DNA of 64,000 nucleotides from Pseudoalteromonas luteoviolacea. Its GTDB lineage: Bacteria > Pseudomonadota > Gammaproteobacteria > Enterobacterales > Alteromonadaceae. How positions within the stretch are numbered: the first letter of the stretch is position 1; each line of letters opens with the position of its first letter. The stretch covers positions 124,001 to 188,000 of the forward strand of contig NZ_JAKFZS010000003.1 in NCBI RefSeq assembly GCF_021654285.1. Direction: 5' to 3'. The notes beneath the pieces are model-generated. The model was not told the DNA's origin. It saw only the letters and a program-made list of their open reading frames with translations, and ran no database searches. Both the position numbers and the translations under genes were made by a program. This document shows positions 20,530 through 29,783 of this stretch, one piece after another.

Positions 20530-21909
20530 TTAATACTCATCATCCATGGCTGGCCCAGCATAATTGTCAAAACGAGAGTATTGACCTTGGAAGGTTAACC
20601 TAACCTTACCAATTGGACCGTTACGCTGTTTACCTATGATAATTTCAGCAGTGCCTTTGTCTGGACTGTCATCGTTATATACTTCATCACGATAAATAAA
20701 CATGATTAAGTCGGCATCCTGCTCGATAGACCCTGATTCCCTCAAATCTGAGTTAACTGGGCGTTTGTCTGCACGTTGCTCTAGGGTACGGTTAAGCTGA
20801 GAAAGAGCAATAACAGGACACTCAAGCTCTTTTGCTAATGCTTTTAATGAACGAGATATCTCTGCGATTTCCAAAGTACGGTTATCAGACAAGCTAGGTA
20901 CGCGCATAAGCTGTAAATAGTCCACCATGATCATACTGATCCCACCGTGATCTCGTGCGATACGACGAGCTCTAGAACGCACATCAGTAGGCGTCAAACC
21001 CGATGCGTCATCAATATACATCTGCCCTTTTTCCATTAAAAGGCCCATGGTAGACGATAAACGCGCCCAATCATCATCATCTAATTGACCTGTTCTCACC
21101 TTAGTTTGGTTAATACGGCCAAGTGATGCCAACATCCTCATCATGATCTGTTCCGAGGGCATCTCTAGTGAATAGATAAGTACAGGTTTATCCTGCGTCA
21201 TTGCGGCGTGCTCAGCTAAGTTCATCGCAAATGTGGTTTTACCCATAGATGGACGCGCTGCAACAATAATCAGATCTGACGGCTGTAAACCCGCGGTCAT
21301 CTGATCTAAGTCTGAGTAGCCAGAGCTCACCCCAGTTACACCATCTTGTGGAGACTGATAAAGCTCTTCGATTTTGTCTATGGTCTTTTCCAAAATACTG
21401 TGAATATTTTGCGGACCTTCAGTACTCTTAGTGCGCTGCTCTGCAATTTTAAAGACTTTACTTTCAGCTAAATCCAGTAAATCATGACTGGTTCGCCCTT
21501 CAGGATTAAAGCCCGCTTCTGCAATTTCATTGGCAACTGAGATCATCTCTCGAACAACGGCACGTTCACGCACAATACTGGCATAAGCATCAATATTGGC
21601 GGCACTTGGCGTGTTTTTGGCAATTTCAGCCAAATAAGCGAATCCACCAATCGAGTCTAATTGGTTGTTCTTTTCCAAGTTCTCAGAAATGGTAATCAGA
21701 TCTATCGGCTGACCAAGCTCAACGAGTTTAGTCATGGCTTCGAAGATCAGTTTATGCGTGCGTGTGTAAAAGTCTTGTGCAACAACCAGTTCCGCAACGC
21801 GGTCAAATGCTTGGTTATCAAGCATTAAGCCCCCTAAAACAGACTGCTCTGCTTCGATGGAGTGCGGTGGAACTTTTAGTGTATCGACTTGTTGATCAGG
21901 TTTGGCCAT
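20530..21909 (-). CDS. dnaB: Replicative DNA helicase DnaB
   Basis: 459 aa. The N-terminal primase-interaction domain (PPHSIEAEQSVLGGLML) is followed by the RecA-like motor with Walker A ARPSMGKTTFAMN, Walker B MIMVDYLQLM and the arginine-finger region GKQRNGPIG. No intein or insertion is visible. The hexamer unwinds DNA at the replication fork and recruits primase. It lies upstream of alr on the same strand; the usual upstream neighbour rplI is instead about 6.4 kb away, beyond the sigma-factor and pilin operons. Confidence 0.97.
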   Translation of the reverse strand: MAKPDQQVDTLKVPPHSIEAEQSVLGGLMLDNQAFDRVAELVVAQDFYTRTHKLIFEAMTKLVELGQPIDLITISENLEKNNQLDSIGGFAYLAEIAKNTPSAANIDAYASIVRERAVVREMISVANEIAEAGFNPEGRTSHDLLDLAESKVFKIAEQRTKSTEGPQNIHSILEKTIDKIEELYQSPQDGVTGVSSGYSDLDQMTAGLQPSDLIIVAARPSMGKTTFAMNLAEHAAMTQDKPVLIYSLEMPSEQIMMRMLASLGRINQTKVRTGQLDDDDWARLSSTMGLLMEKGQMYIDDASGLTPTDVRSRARRIARDHGGISMIMVDYLQLMRVPSLSDNRTLEIAEISRSLKALAKELECPVIALSQLNRTLEQRADKRPVNSDLRESGSIEQDADLIMFIYRDEVYNDDSPDKGTAEIIIGKQRNGPIGKVRLTFQGQYSRFDNYAGPAMDDEY

Positions 21910-22037
21910 AGTACGACAAAAACAAATGAGTGGATTTGTTATTGTAACCTTAAATCTGATAAAACTGAATGCTGATGAGCTATGTGATGGGGCTTATCGT
22001 CAAAAAGTACTGGCCCAACAGAGTTGGGCCGAAGTCA

Positions 22038-22982
22038 TTAGCGGTGTTTTTTCAGTTCAATGCGACCACTGACTGTGTCTATTTCAATATCAGCATCACC
22101 CGAGCCGATTGTGAATTCGAGCTCTCTGGATGGGCCATACTTTGCTTTGTGTACTGTATCATTACTCAGCTCATTTGAGATTTTACCACCCGCATGCGCA
22201 TCAATATCAAACTTGGCTGAAATATCTGCGGGGAAATACAATTCAGCATCTCCACTGACTGACTCGAGGTTCACTCTGGCATTAGGTAGTAATTTAGCAA
22301 CTTTAACTTCAATTTCGCCGTTAACAGTATTCAGTCTTAGCTCTTGTAATTGCGCAATCTCAAAATCAACCTCTCCATTGACATTTTCCAGTCTAATTTC
22401 TGTTGCCTGCGTTTTGCTTTCAACGGAGCCATTTACCGCATTGAAGCGCACCTTACCCTTTGAGCCGATGTCTTCGATGTCGCCATTGACCGTTTCATAA
22501 CGAATACGGCCGTCTAAATCTTTGCTCTCGATATCACCATTAACTGTTTCAAGACGCACTTTACCACTGATCTGGGCAGCTTTAATGTCACCATTAACCG
22601 TTTTTATGTAAGCACCCGCCGATAACTGAGCGGCTTCAACATCCACTTGTACACCTTCAAACACCAATTCACTTTGCTTTGGCATGAAAACTTTAAGGTC
22701 AGAGCCATCATGTTGACGTCCCCAATTTCTTGAGCTCGAGGGCATCTTCACAATAAACTTTGTCTTGCTGCCTTTACTCTCAAGTTTATAGCCTTTGGCA
22801 TCTTCATCTAGCTCACCCACCACTTTAAATGCGGGCTTATCCCATGTCTTTATTTCTACATGGCCACGTTGATTTTCAATGTAAACCTTGCCATCTAATG
22901 GGATTTCAATCTCTTTATCAATCTTGTCACCCGCCAACGTCGCCAAAGGGAACATGGCTAAACTCAACATCAATGCTTTCAT
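22038..22982 (-). CDS. Exported DUF4097 beta-repeat protein
   Basis: 314 aa with a signal peptide (cleavage expected near LATLAGD). The body is a run of roughly 20-residue strands built on V-N-G-D/E-I-E, with at least seven VNG or VSG turns between residues 110 and 290, typical of DUF4097/DUF4098 proteins thought to form a beta-helix. AGGAG lies six bases before the ATG. It is the last gene of an operon with an anti-sigma-like gene (10-base gap) and an ECF sigma factor, so it is probably an extracytoplasmic member of that stress regulon. The biochemical function is unknown. Confidence 0.8.
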   Translation of the reverse strand: MKALMLSLAMFPLATLAGDKIDKEIEIPLDGKVYIENQRGHVEIKTWDKPAFKVVGELDEDAKGYKLESKGSKTKFIVKMPSSSRNWGRQHDGSDLKVFMPKQSELVFEGVQVDVEAAQLSAGAYIKTVNGDIKAAQISGKVRLETVNGDIESKDLDGRIRYETVNGDIEDIGSKGKVRFNAVNGSVESKTQATEIRLENVNGEVDFEIAQLQELRLNTVNGEIEVKVAKLLPNARVNLESVSGDAELYFPADISAKFDIDAHAGGKISNELSNDTVHKAKYGPSRELEFTIGSGDADIEIDTVSGRIELKKHR

Positions 22983-22992
22983 CCTACTTCTC

Positions 22993-23502
22993 CTAAATTT
23001 TTTGCCAACGAGGTTGATGAACTCGCTCTATTAAATCTAATTGTTGCTGATAAACCTGAGCTAACATCTGCAGTAAAGCGGCATTTTGCGTATCATTCTC
23101 AAGCGCAAGCTTAATCGCTTGCTCAGCTTCTTCTAATTCTTGTAACTGCACTTGCCAATCATTGGTCAGTGCAGGTTGGTTGCCATATTGAACCAGTAAG
23201 ATTTGTTTTTGTTGCTCAAAATACTGGCTCATCTGCACCATATTGTTCTGTTCAGGCGTACTTAAACTAAAGTACATCACACACATACCAATACAGGTTG
23301 CAGCAGCAAGCGCTGACATTTGACGCCAAACGCTATTACCCTTAGCCGCTTCGCTAGTAAGTACTGTATCTGATTGCGCATTGATCGCTTTATCAATACC
23401 TTGCCAAAGTGGTCGCTGAGGTTCAGGCAAATCTTGTTGCTGCTGTGCTTTGCTCACTTCTTGAGACAAAAACTCATCAAATGTTGGCTTAGTCATTTTC
23501 AT
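22993..23502 (-). CDS. Single-pass membrane protein, probable anti-sigma factor
   Basis: 169 aa. Residues 1-60 are cytoplasmic, a membrane helix lies near 63-82, and the rest is a Gln- and Leu-rich helical segment predicted outside. No known anti-sigma domain (ZAS, RseA) is recognised. The assignment comes from position: the gene overlaps the end of the ECF sigma gene by 14 bases, the common arrangement for a sigma factor and its inhibitor. AGGAG is four bases before the ATG at 23502, with a second in-frame ATG two codons later. Confidence 0.6.
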   Translation of the reverse strand: MKMTKPTFDEFLSQEVSKAQQQQDLPEPQRPLWQGIDKAINAQSDTVLTSEAAKGNSVWRQMSALAAATCIGMCVMYFSLSTPEQNNMVQMSQYFEQQKQILLVQYGNQPALTNDWQVQLQELEEAEQAIKLALENDTQNAALLQMLAQVYQQQLDLIERVHQPRWQKI

Positions 23503-24034
23503 ACCACTCCTGTAACAACTTTTTTGCCCTGTGGTACTGAGATTTACTCGACCCCACAGCCATACCTAGCATCTCGGCGATTTCTTCATGTCGATAACCT
23601 TCCACGCCATGTAGTACGAATACCAGTCTTGCCCTTTCTGGAAGCCTAAGCACTAGCTTATCCAAGCCATTTAAATCACCGCACAAATCAATCCCTGCTT
23701 CATCCATACCGCTGTTTTCAAAGCTAACGACTTTTTGTAACCAGTTTTTATGCTTACGCAAATAGCTAATCGCGATGTTTGATGTGACACTGTGCAACCA
23801 CGTCGTAAATTTAGACTTGCCATCAAACTGCGAAATCTTATGCCATAGCTGAACGAACACTTCTTGGCTGGCATCTTCAGCGTGAGCCTGATCAGCAAGT
23901 AATCTTAAGCACAAGGCATAAACGCGCCGGTGACATTGCTCATATAAAGCCGCAAATGCCGCTTGGTCGCCCTGCTGAGTGCGCTTAACCAACTGTTCAA
24001 GCTCATCACAAGGGTGTATAGCGTCAACTAACAT
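23489..24034 (-). CDS. ECF-family RNA polymerase sigma factor
   Basis: 181 aa. Region 2 (FAALYEQCHRRVYALCLRLL, EDASQEVFVQLW) and region 4 (LPERARLVFVLHGVEGYRHEEIAEMLGMAVGSSKSQYHRAKKLL as two helices of an HTH) are both clear, with no region 3, which defines the ECF group. It should direct RNA polymerase to a small stress regulon, probably including its own operon. AAGGA is eight bases before the ATG. I could not identify an ECF-type -35 (AAC) element upstream with confidence. Confidence 0.88.
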   Translation of the reverse strand: MLVDAIHPCDELEQLVKRTQQGDQAAFAALYEQCHRRVYALCLRLLADQAHAEDASQEVFVQLWHKISQFDGKSKFTTWLHSVTSNIAISYLRKHKNWLQKVVSFENSGMDEAGIDLCGDLNGLDKLVLRLPERARLVFVLHGVEGYRHEEIAEMLGMAVGSSKSQYHRAKKLLQEWYEND

Positions 24035-24288
24035 ATTTTAATTCCTTTACCACGAGGCAATGATAATGACATATCAAAGCAAAAAAAGAAGTGCTTAAAG
24101 CCTATTTTAACATGCACTTATCTGGCCTATCGTCTAATGTCACATCAGGCCCCCGCAGTGCCTTTCATAATTTGTAAGACGCAGCGCAATGAGAAAAGGT
24201 TTAAATTAAATTGAAATGTTTTTAATAAGATAAGCACAGCTGGCACTGCGCATACTATTTGGACGTGAATAAACCTCTAACTAATGAT

Positions 24289-26115
24289 TTATTCACTCTT
24301 AGTGGTCTGTTCGGTGTCATCGCTAAACTCTTCAGGGTGCTTATAGCGCCAACCTACAAATTTTAATGTGGCAGGCTCTTTCACCGTACCGCCATTGCCA
24401 AGCTTAAGATCTTTCAACGCTTCATCAAAATGAATACCGCTACCGCCATTCGCCTCAATCGTCGCGCCGCGCACAGTACCAAAAAACTGTCCACTGCCAT
24501 TCATAGAAATTGAGGTCAGTGGGGCATAGATCACCGCATATAACGATGATGTGCCACTGACGATAATACCATTTTTGTTATCTGCACTATTGTCATTCGG
24601 TTCAGGCTTATAAGATGAAAAAATATTGAATGTGCCAAGTCCGCTTTCTGTTATACCTGGGTCTTCGGTGATAACTTGAGCACTCCCTCCTAACCTCACT
24701 TTACCTGTCACAAACACGGTTAAGCTGGTACCTTTGGCAATCTTTAGTTGACTATTACCAGTCATAATAAAATCACCGTCTATTAACCAAATTACGTCGC
24801 CACCGCCTGTGCCATTAGAAGAAACCGTTTTAACATTGACCAAGCCATCACCACCTAAGGTAAAACTTTTCATGTTGTATACGTATTCACTGTCTTCATT
24901 CAGTCTGCCGTGAACCTGCTTATTCACACCAAATAAATAAATATCAGCCTCGCTGGATATCCAAGATCTCGTCTCTTGCCATTGCCCTTGGACTTTCTCT
25001 TCTAGGCTGGCGCGCTGCGGACGAAATGTGAAAATTTGATTGGATTTCACAACCAAATTTTCTTCACTGTTATTGTATGTCATGATATCTGGCATATTGC
25101 TAGGTAGCGCAAGCGGGTCGCATTCATCAACCGTTGTCTGGTCATGATTCGGTGAGTCCGGATCATAAACGCGCACGGCTTCTACATTGGGATTAACATT
25201 AAATTTTTCTGCGGTGTAATATACGCCATCTTGAGAGTGCTCTGTGGCTAACTCAAACTTACCTGTGCCACCATATTGAATATCTAAAGGATCATTGAAC
25301 TCGTTGAGAATATCCGCCCCCCAGAGCATTTCTACATTCCCATTAGCACGCACAACACCCGTAATATCACCGCCTCGGTGAATGATAAAACCTTGCGTCA
25401 ATGCATCCCCTTGGACTCGAACACCGCTACCATGTGAGATATCAATGCCCGTATTGGATTGCACATTACCAATGACAGGCGATGAGCCCTTGAGGTACAA
25501 GACGCCTGAAGCTTTAACATCACCTCGAATAGGCGAGTGCCCAGAGAGCACCACATCCGAGTCACCAATCACGGTATTCACATCGCCATTGTCACCGCGA
25601 GAGTTTTCGTAGTCGCCAATTTTAGAATTGTAACTATCCACCAAGCCACTGCCCGATAAGTTAACCCCTTTACACCCTGTTACTGGATTATTAAAAACCG
25701 GTTCAACAACGGCATCTGTGAATTCAAAAACCGCCACCATATTATTAGCGGCGTCGTCCCCATATTTATTACCCAGACTACCTACTTCAATGATGCCAGC
25801 TTCCGGTGAGGTGATTGTTGTTGAAAATTGACCATCTCCAGTAGCTTGATTATTAATACCTGAAACATTCTCTAATACATCAGCCAATGTCGCTGAGGAG
25901 TTAATCGTGGTTGCATAATCGTTCAAATCATCAGCAGTGGCAAACACGCCTTTTTCAGCTTGCAAGCGCGCATTTAAATCTTTTTGAAAGTTACCGCTCA
26001 ATCGTTCTTGTACTATGGTGTCTTTCATAGACGTAAATACCACCACACTGGCCATGGTGCTCAATAACATGACCTTAATGAGTGTAAATCCCGATTGTCG
26101 CGAAAAACGTTTCAT
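24289..26115 (-). CDS. PilX-like minor pilin with large C-terminal beta domain
   Basis: 608 aa, far longer than a classical PilX. The N-terminus has a type IV prepilin leader (SG then FTLIKVMLLS) with Lys instead of Glu at mature position 5; lack of Glu5 is usual in PilX and GspK relatives. It is followed by the PilX-type segment QERLSGNFQKDLNARLQAEKG. The remaining 500 residues are Gly/Ser/Asn-rich, predicted beta structure resembling the DUF7305-type region found in long PilX proteins. It is the last gene of a minor-pilin operon and probably sits at the tip complex of a type IV pilus. No pilY1 follows. Confidence 0.75.
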   Translation of the reverse strand: MKRFSRQSGFTLIKVMLLSTMASVVVFTSMKDTIVQERLSGNFQKDLNARLQAEKGVFATADDLNDYATTINSSATLADVLENVSGINNQATGDGQFSTTITSPEAGIIEVGSLGNKYGDDAANNMVAVFEFTDAVVEPVFNNPVTGCKGVNLSGSGLVDSYNSKIGDYENSRGDNGDVNTVIGDSDVVLSGHSPIRGDVKASGVLYLKGSSPVIGNVQSNTGIDISHGSGVRVQGDALTQGFIIHRGGDITGVVRANGNVEMLWGADILNEFNDPLDIQYGGTGKFELATEHSQDGVYYTAEKFNVNPNVEAVRVYDPDSPNHDQTTVDECDPLALPSNMPDIMTYNNSEENLVVKSNQIFTFRPQRASLEEKVQGQWQETRSWISSEADIYLFGVNKQVHGRLNEDSEYVYNMKSFTLGGDGLVNVKTVSSNGTGGGDVIWLIDGDFIMTGNSQLKIAKGTSLTVFVTGKVRLGGSAQVITEDPGITESGLGTFNIFSSYKPEPNDNSADNKNGIIVSGTSSLYAVIYAPLTSISMNGSGQFFGTVRGATIEANGGSGIHFDEALKDLKLGNGGTVKEPATLKFVGWRYKHPEEFSDDTEQTTKSE

Positions 26116-26126
26116 TAGCCCTAGCC

Positions 26127-26702
26127 TTATGGGTTTGTAAATACGGCTTTATCAAGCACGAGGCGATTTGCCGCAATATCAATTTGAATGCCATTATCAT
26201 TAAGAGCGCCATTCTCTAATTGCTTTGGCATATTTGTTGGCTTCACTATAATACTGATTAATATCCCATCTTCGTCAAAACTCAGTGCTTCTAAGCCTCG
26301 TAAAAGCTGTATCGGACCAGACCCTATATCACAAGTTAAATAACCATTAGACAATGTGTATAACTCTGAATAATCTGCTATTGGCACGCTGCCATCACAC
26401 GCAAGTTGCAATGCTTTTTGATATACTCGTAAAGCAGCTTTGTTATTCTCTAGCTCGGGCTTTTGGTGCGTCTGCTTAATGCTTCGCGTCATCACTTGGC
26501 TGGTATAACGGATCACCTCTTGCGCATGTGATAACTCTTTACTCGCCACTACGGTACTTTTAATCGCCGTGTATGACATAGCCACCCCCGAGAGCAAAAA
26601 TAACCCTGCGGCCATCGCAACAAGGAGTTCAATTAACGTATAACCACGCCCGTTGAATTTAGTTACATGGGCTTGCTGGCGTTGGCGCTGGTACATATAC
26701 AT
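26127..26702 (-). CDS. pilW: PilW-type minor pilin
   Basis: 191 aa. After a basic leader comes the prepilin site NGRG followed by YTLIELLVAMAAGLFLLSGV, with Glu5 intact and a hydrophobic helix. The size and position between pilV and pilX mark it as PilW. Minor pilins of this set prime pilus assembly at the inner membrane. The start overlaps pilV by 44 bases because no later start codon precedes the cleavage site. Confidence 0.82.
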   Translation of the reverse strand: MYMYQRQRQQAHVTKFNGRGYTLIELLVAMAAGLFLLSGVAMSYTAIKSTVVASKELSHAQEVIRYTSQVMTRSIKQTHQKPELENNKAALRVYQKALQLACDGSVPIADYSELYTLSNGYLTCDIGSGPIQLLRGLEALSFDEDGILISIIVKPTNMPKQLENGALNDNGIQIDIAANRLVLDKAVFTNP

Positions 26703-27126
26703 AACTGGCTACTAATGTAATTTGATTCAAAAGGTTATTTTGGTTGTCATTTTGTACTCGACTATCATCCCAACTCACCGTAAATGTAACGTCTCGTTGA
26801 TCTGGTGAGTTACGAATTAAAGCCGGATCATTATATCTATCTGGGGATATATTGAGTTTAAAGCGAGTATCTATTGGGTGTAATCTGGAAACCTCTGCTT
26901 TACTCATCGTCACTAAATCTTGGTCAACATGCTGAAAATGACAGAGATCTGTCCACATTCGTTCAATTGCATTTTGGCCATGCACCAGTGCCAGTGTATA
27001 GTTAAAACTATTATTCGCAAATTGTAGTGACTTCAACTGCGCCCCAGCCAAGCCCAATAGAGCCACACCAGCGATCACAATGGATACCATCACTTCAATT
27101 AATGAAAAACCTTTTTCTAAACGCAA
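26659..27126 (-). CDS. pilV: PilV-type minor pilin
   Basis: 155 aa. The leader is short (MRLEKG), cleaved before FSLIEVMVSIVIAGVALLGLA, with Glu5 present. The downstream segment AGAQLKSLQFANNSFNYTLA is typical of PilV. It overlaps fimT by 10 bases upstream and pilW by 44 bases downstream, so the operon is tightly coupled. Confidence 0.85.
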   Translation of the reverse strand: MRLEKGFSLIEVMVSIVIAGVALLGLAGAQLKSLQFANNSFNYTLALVHGQNAIERMWTDLCHFQHVDQDLVTMSKAEVSRLHPIDTRFKLNISPDRYNDPALIRNSPDQRDVTFTVSWDDSRVQNDNQNNLLNQITLVASYVYVPAPTPASPCN

Positions 27127-27614
27127 TTTTCAGCAGCCTCACCAATCCAACTCTGACCGCTTCTTAATATACATAAACGGTAATCAAGCGTGCTATTGTC
27201 ATTATCACTCACTAAAATATTACTCATTTGGTTTATCTCACCCGTCGATCTTATCTCACGATCGACTAACTCTACCTGAATAGATTCGTGTCCAATTGTA
27301 AACGTGCGTAATGTTTTTTCTTCCCCATCCACCAAAGTATTCACCAACCACTGCGAATTTTGTTTGACCAACCTTACTGACTGCTCTCTTTTTACCGCTT
27401 CACTGCGCGCATATTGATATACGCTGTTTAATTGATGAATATTTGAATCAACACGGTCTTGCTTAATGTAGGTGACAACAGAGGGCATCGCCAAACTTGC
27501 AAGCACAGCAACCAGCGCAACACAAACAAGTAACTCAATTAAAGTAACGCCTCGATGTTTTGACTTACCAACACTCATCAGCTGGCCCATCTGAGACCCC
27601 ATCGCCTTGCTCAT
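27117..27614 (-). CDS. fimT: FimT/GspH-like minor pilin
   Basis: 165 aa from the ATG at 27614, which has AAGG four bases upstream; starting at 27578 would give a more usual short leader but lacks a ribosome site. The prepilin motif is HRG then VTLIELLVCVALVAVLASLA, followed by QLNSVYQYARSEAVKR, the GspH/FimT-type helix. It overlaps pilE by 50 bases. Role: minor pilin in type IV pilus initiation. Confidence 0.82.
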   Translation of the reverse strand: MSKAMGSQMGQLMSVGKSKHRGVTLIELLVCVALVAVLASLAMPSVVTYIKQDRVDSNIHQLNSVYQYARSEAVKREQSVRLVKQNSQWLVNTLVDGEEKTLRTFTIGHESIQVELVDREIRSTGEINQMSNILVSDNDNSTLDYRLCILRSGQSWIGEAAENCV

Positions 27615-27990
27615 CCAACCTTAACGTACCACATATATCAGAGACCTGAGTAGTGTTTGCCTTAGGCGTTGCACTGATACTAAATCGTAGGTTTCTATAT
27701 GTGCCTACTGCACCAGTGGGTTTACCTAACGGTGTATAACGTAAATCGTAGTGTGGATGCACTTTAGTGATGGTGTATTCACTCCTATCAGGATAGCCAC
27801 CATTTCTCGAATAAATACGCTCCAACTTTACAGCTTCTTGATACATTAACTGCTGTACATCAGCTCGGTTGCCCTTTCGTAAGTAATCTAAATAGCTGGG
27901 TAACGCAATACTCGCAAGGACAGCAACCAGCGCAACCACCATCAGTAATTCAATTAACGTAAAGCCACGTACACTACGACGATTAAACAT
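27565..27990 (-). CDS. pilE: PilE-type minor pilin
   Basis: 141 aa. Cleavage site VRG then FTLIELLMVVALVAVLASIA, then YLDYLRKGNRADVQQLMYQEAVKLERIYSRNGGYP split over two helices, the classical PilE pattern. First gene of the minor-pilin operon. Its N-terminal coding stretch is nearly identical to that of the next gene, suggesting local duplication or conversion. In Pseudomonas-type clusters pilE is last, so the order here is permuted. Confidence 0.85.
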   Translation of the reverse strand: MFNRRSVRGFTLIELLMVVALVAVLASIALPSYLDYLRKGNRADVQQLMYQEAVKLERIYSRNGGYPDRSEYTITKVHPHYDLRYTPLGKPTGAVGTYRNLRFSISATPKANTTQVSDICGTLRLDEQGDGVSDGPADECW

Positions 27991-28244
27991 TATTCTCCAA
28001 ATTCAAATGATAACGCTGTCATATTTTTCAAAATACCACTGTATGATATTTGGACAGCAAAAAAAAGTATCTAATAAAAAAGAGTTAACTAAATTATCAC
28101 AAATCAACTTTATATAAAATGGGTACGATATTACATGACATTACTAATGTGTACCTATCATTTTAATATATAGGCGCCATTTTGCCGTATTTGTGATTTA
28201 GATTAATTTTTCAACTTGTATGTATGAATCTTCCGTAATCAATC

Positions 28245-28264
28245 GCGATATTCATCGCTTTTTT
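28245..28264 (+). terminator. Possible plus-strand terminator without an upstream gene
   Basis: GCGAT, loop ATTC, ATCGC, then TTTTTT. The stem is only five pairs. No plus-strand gene precedes it. Confidence 0.3.
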
Positions 28265-28303
28265 ATACTGAAAATTTATGTCGTTGTAATTTTTTCAGGG
28301 GAG

Positions 28304-28333
28304 GGATAAAACCGCACACTGGGTGTGCGGTTT
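28304..28333 (-). terminator. Terminator of the rpsF-priB-rpsR-rplI operon
   Basis: A ten-pair stem AAACCGCACA / TGTGCGGTTT with a five-base loop lies 13 bases after the rplI stop and is followed on the minus strand by TTTATCCC. Confidence 0.8.
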
Positions 28334-28345
28334 ACGCTTAATAAA

Positions 28346-28798
28346 TTAAGCTTCTGCGATAACGATAACTTTGATAGTTGCCGTTACGTCAGAGTGTACT
28401 TGGATAGCTACGTCGAATTCACCAGTCTCACGGATAGTACCTAGAGGTAGGCGAACTTCAGCTTTAGCTACTTCAACACCAACTGCAGAAATCGCGTCAG
28501 CGATGTCACGAGTACCGATAGAGCCAAATAGCTTACCTTCGTCACCCGCTTTAGAAACTAGAGTAACTTCAGCTAGTGCTTCAAGTTTTTCAGCACGAGC
28601 TTGAGAAGCTGTTAGTTCTTCTGCGATTTTTGCTTCTAGCTCAGCGCGGCGAGCTTCGAAAGTTTCGATGTTAGCTTTGTTTGCAGGAACTGCTTTACCC
28701 TTAGGGAATAAGAAGTTACGTGCGAAGCCAGATTTAACAGAAACCTGGTCACCTAGGTTACCTAGGTTAGCGATCTTGTCTAGTAGAATAACTTGCAT
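28346..28798 (-). CDS. rplI: 50S ribosomal protein L9
   Basis: 150 aa, standard length. The N-terminal globular domain starts [17 protein letters not shown] and carries the [13 protein letters not shown] rRNA-binding loop; a long connecting helix of Ala/Glu repeats (40-75) joins the C-terminal domain. It binds 23S rRNA near the L1 stalk. Last gene of the operon, 36 bases after rpsR. Confidence 0.98.
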   Translation of the reverse strand: MQVILLDKIANLGNLGDQVSVKSGFARNFLFPKGKAVPANKANIETFEARRAELEAKIAEELTASQARAEKLEALAEVTLVSKAGDEGKLFGSIGTRDIADAISAVGVEVAKAEVRLPLGTIRETGEFDVAIQVHSDVTATIKVIVIAEA

Positions 28799-28834
28799 GT
28801 CTCTACACCTTTTAAAAACTATTAATCAGCCGGC

Positions 28835-29062
28835 TTACTTGTGTAAGTCAGTGTACGGAAGAAGGGCTAGGTAGCGAGCACGCTTGATAGCTGCTGCTAG
28901 CTGACGCTGGTACTTAGCGCTTGTACCTGTGATACGGCTAGGTACGATTTTGCCACTTTCAGTTACATAGTTTTTAAGAGTAGCTAGATCTTTGTAATCG
29001 ATTTGTTGTACGCCTTCTGCTTTGAAACGGCAGAACTTACGACGTCTGAAATAACGTGCCAT
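28835..29062 (-). CDS. rpsR: 30S ribosomal protein S18
   Basis: 75 aa starting at [13 protein letters not shown]; an ATG 15 bases earlier is in frame but family alignment favours this start. It has the [22 protein letters not shown] core that binds 16S rRNA together with S6. It lies 11 bases after priB. Confidence 0.97.
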   Translation of the reverse strand: MARYFRRRKFCRFKAEGVQQIDYKDLATLKNYVTESGKIVPSRITGTSAKYQRQLAAAIKRARYLALLPYTDLHK

Positions 29063-29073
29063 GAGTAATTTCC

Positions 29074-29403
29074 TCAATTAATTCTTTCAATATGTTGTGC
29101 ATGAAGTACAAGCTGACTCAAGCCGTTTCGGCTCTCGTGGCGGTTTAAAAACCCCCTCACTTGCAACCCTTGCCCAACGTATAAATGCTCTAGTTGATTT
29201 CGGAATTTATCACCGCTAGCAACAACTTGAATTCGCACATAACTATTACGGTTAAGGTCGGCTTCAATTTGCATCGACTTATGTTCTAAAACAAAAATAC
29301 AATGCGCAATGCCAGCAGGACTTTGACTATATTTTGGTGTTTTGCAAACAATCCCAGATAAAACGAACTGGTTTGTATAAGGGTCTGCTTGAGTTTGCAC
29401 CAA
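29074..29403 (-). CDS. priB: Primosomal replication protein N (PriB)
   Basis: 109 aa from a GTG at 29403 with AGAGGT upstream. One OB fold ([22 protein letters not shown], then [10 protein letters not shown]) of the SSB-derived PriB family. It binds single-stranded DNA in PriA-dependent replication restart. The location between rpsF and rpsR is the classical one. Confidence 0.92.
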   Translation of the reverse strand: MVQTQADPYTNQFVLSGIVCKTPKYSQSPAGIAHCIFVLEHKSMQIEADLNRNSYVRIQVVASGDKFRNQLEHLYVGQGLQVRGFLNRHESRNGLSQLVLHAQHIERIN

Positions 29404-29441
29404 TTACCTCTAGTGGTGAGTCAAATCCGAATCAATAACGA

Positions 29442-29783
29442 TTAAGCAGATGCTGCTTCTTTTTTCTCTTCTTTAGCAAGAGGAGAAGCTTCTGTTACAG
29501 CGTTCTTAGTACGCATAACTAGGTTACGTAGCACTGCATCGTTGTAGCGGAAAGAAGTTTCAAGTTCGTTGATTACTTCAGTTGGCGCTTCAACGTTCAA
29601 AAGAACATAGTGTGCTTTGTGAAGCTTTTCGATTGGGTAAGCCAGTTGACGACGACCCCAGTCTTCTAAACGGTGGATAGTACCGCCAGCTTCAGTGATA
29701 GAACCAGTATAACGCTCGATCATACCTGGAACTTGCTCACTTTGGTCTGGGTGAACCATGAATACGATTTCGTAATGACGCAT
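29442..29783 (-). CDS. rpsF: 30S ribosomal protein S6
   Basis: 113 aa. [18 protein letters not shown] and [20 protein letters not shown] are standard S6 blocks; the acidic tail EEKKEAASA resembles tails that RimK modifies with glutamate in E. coli, though no Glu run is present. First gene of the operon, behind a strong promoter and an 80-base leader. Confidence 0.98.
   Translation of the reverse strand: MRHYEIVFMVHPDQSEQVPGMIERYTGSITEAGGTIHRLEDWGRRQLAYPIEKLHKAHYVLLNVEAPTEVINELETSFRYNDAVLRNLVMRTKNAVTEASPLAKEEKKEAASA

Larger units (their letters stand above)
27991..28345. other. Intergenic region upstream of pilE
   Basis: AT-rich region that must hold the pilE promoter on the minus strand. 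It contains the rplI operon terminator at its right end and, on the plus strand, a short hairpin with six T (28245-28264). No ORF with a ribosome site is visible. Confidence 0.5.

Noticed and set aside
26070..26115. Loss of Glu5 in the PilX-like prepilin as a defect
   Set aside because: PilX and GspK type proteins commonly lack Glu5, so this is expected for the family.
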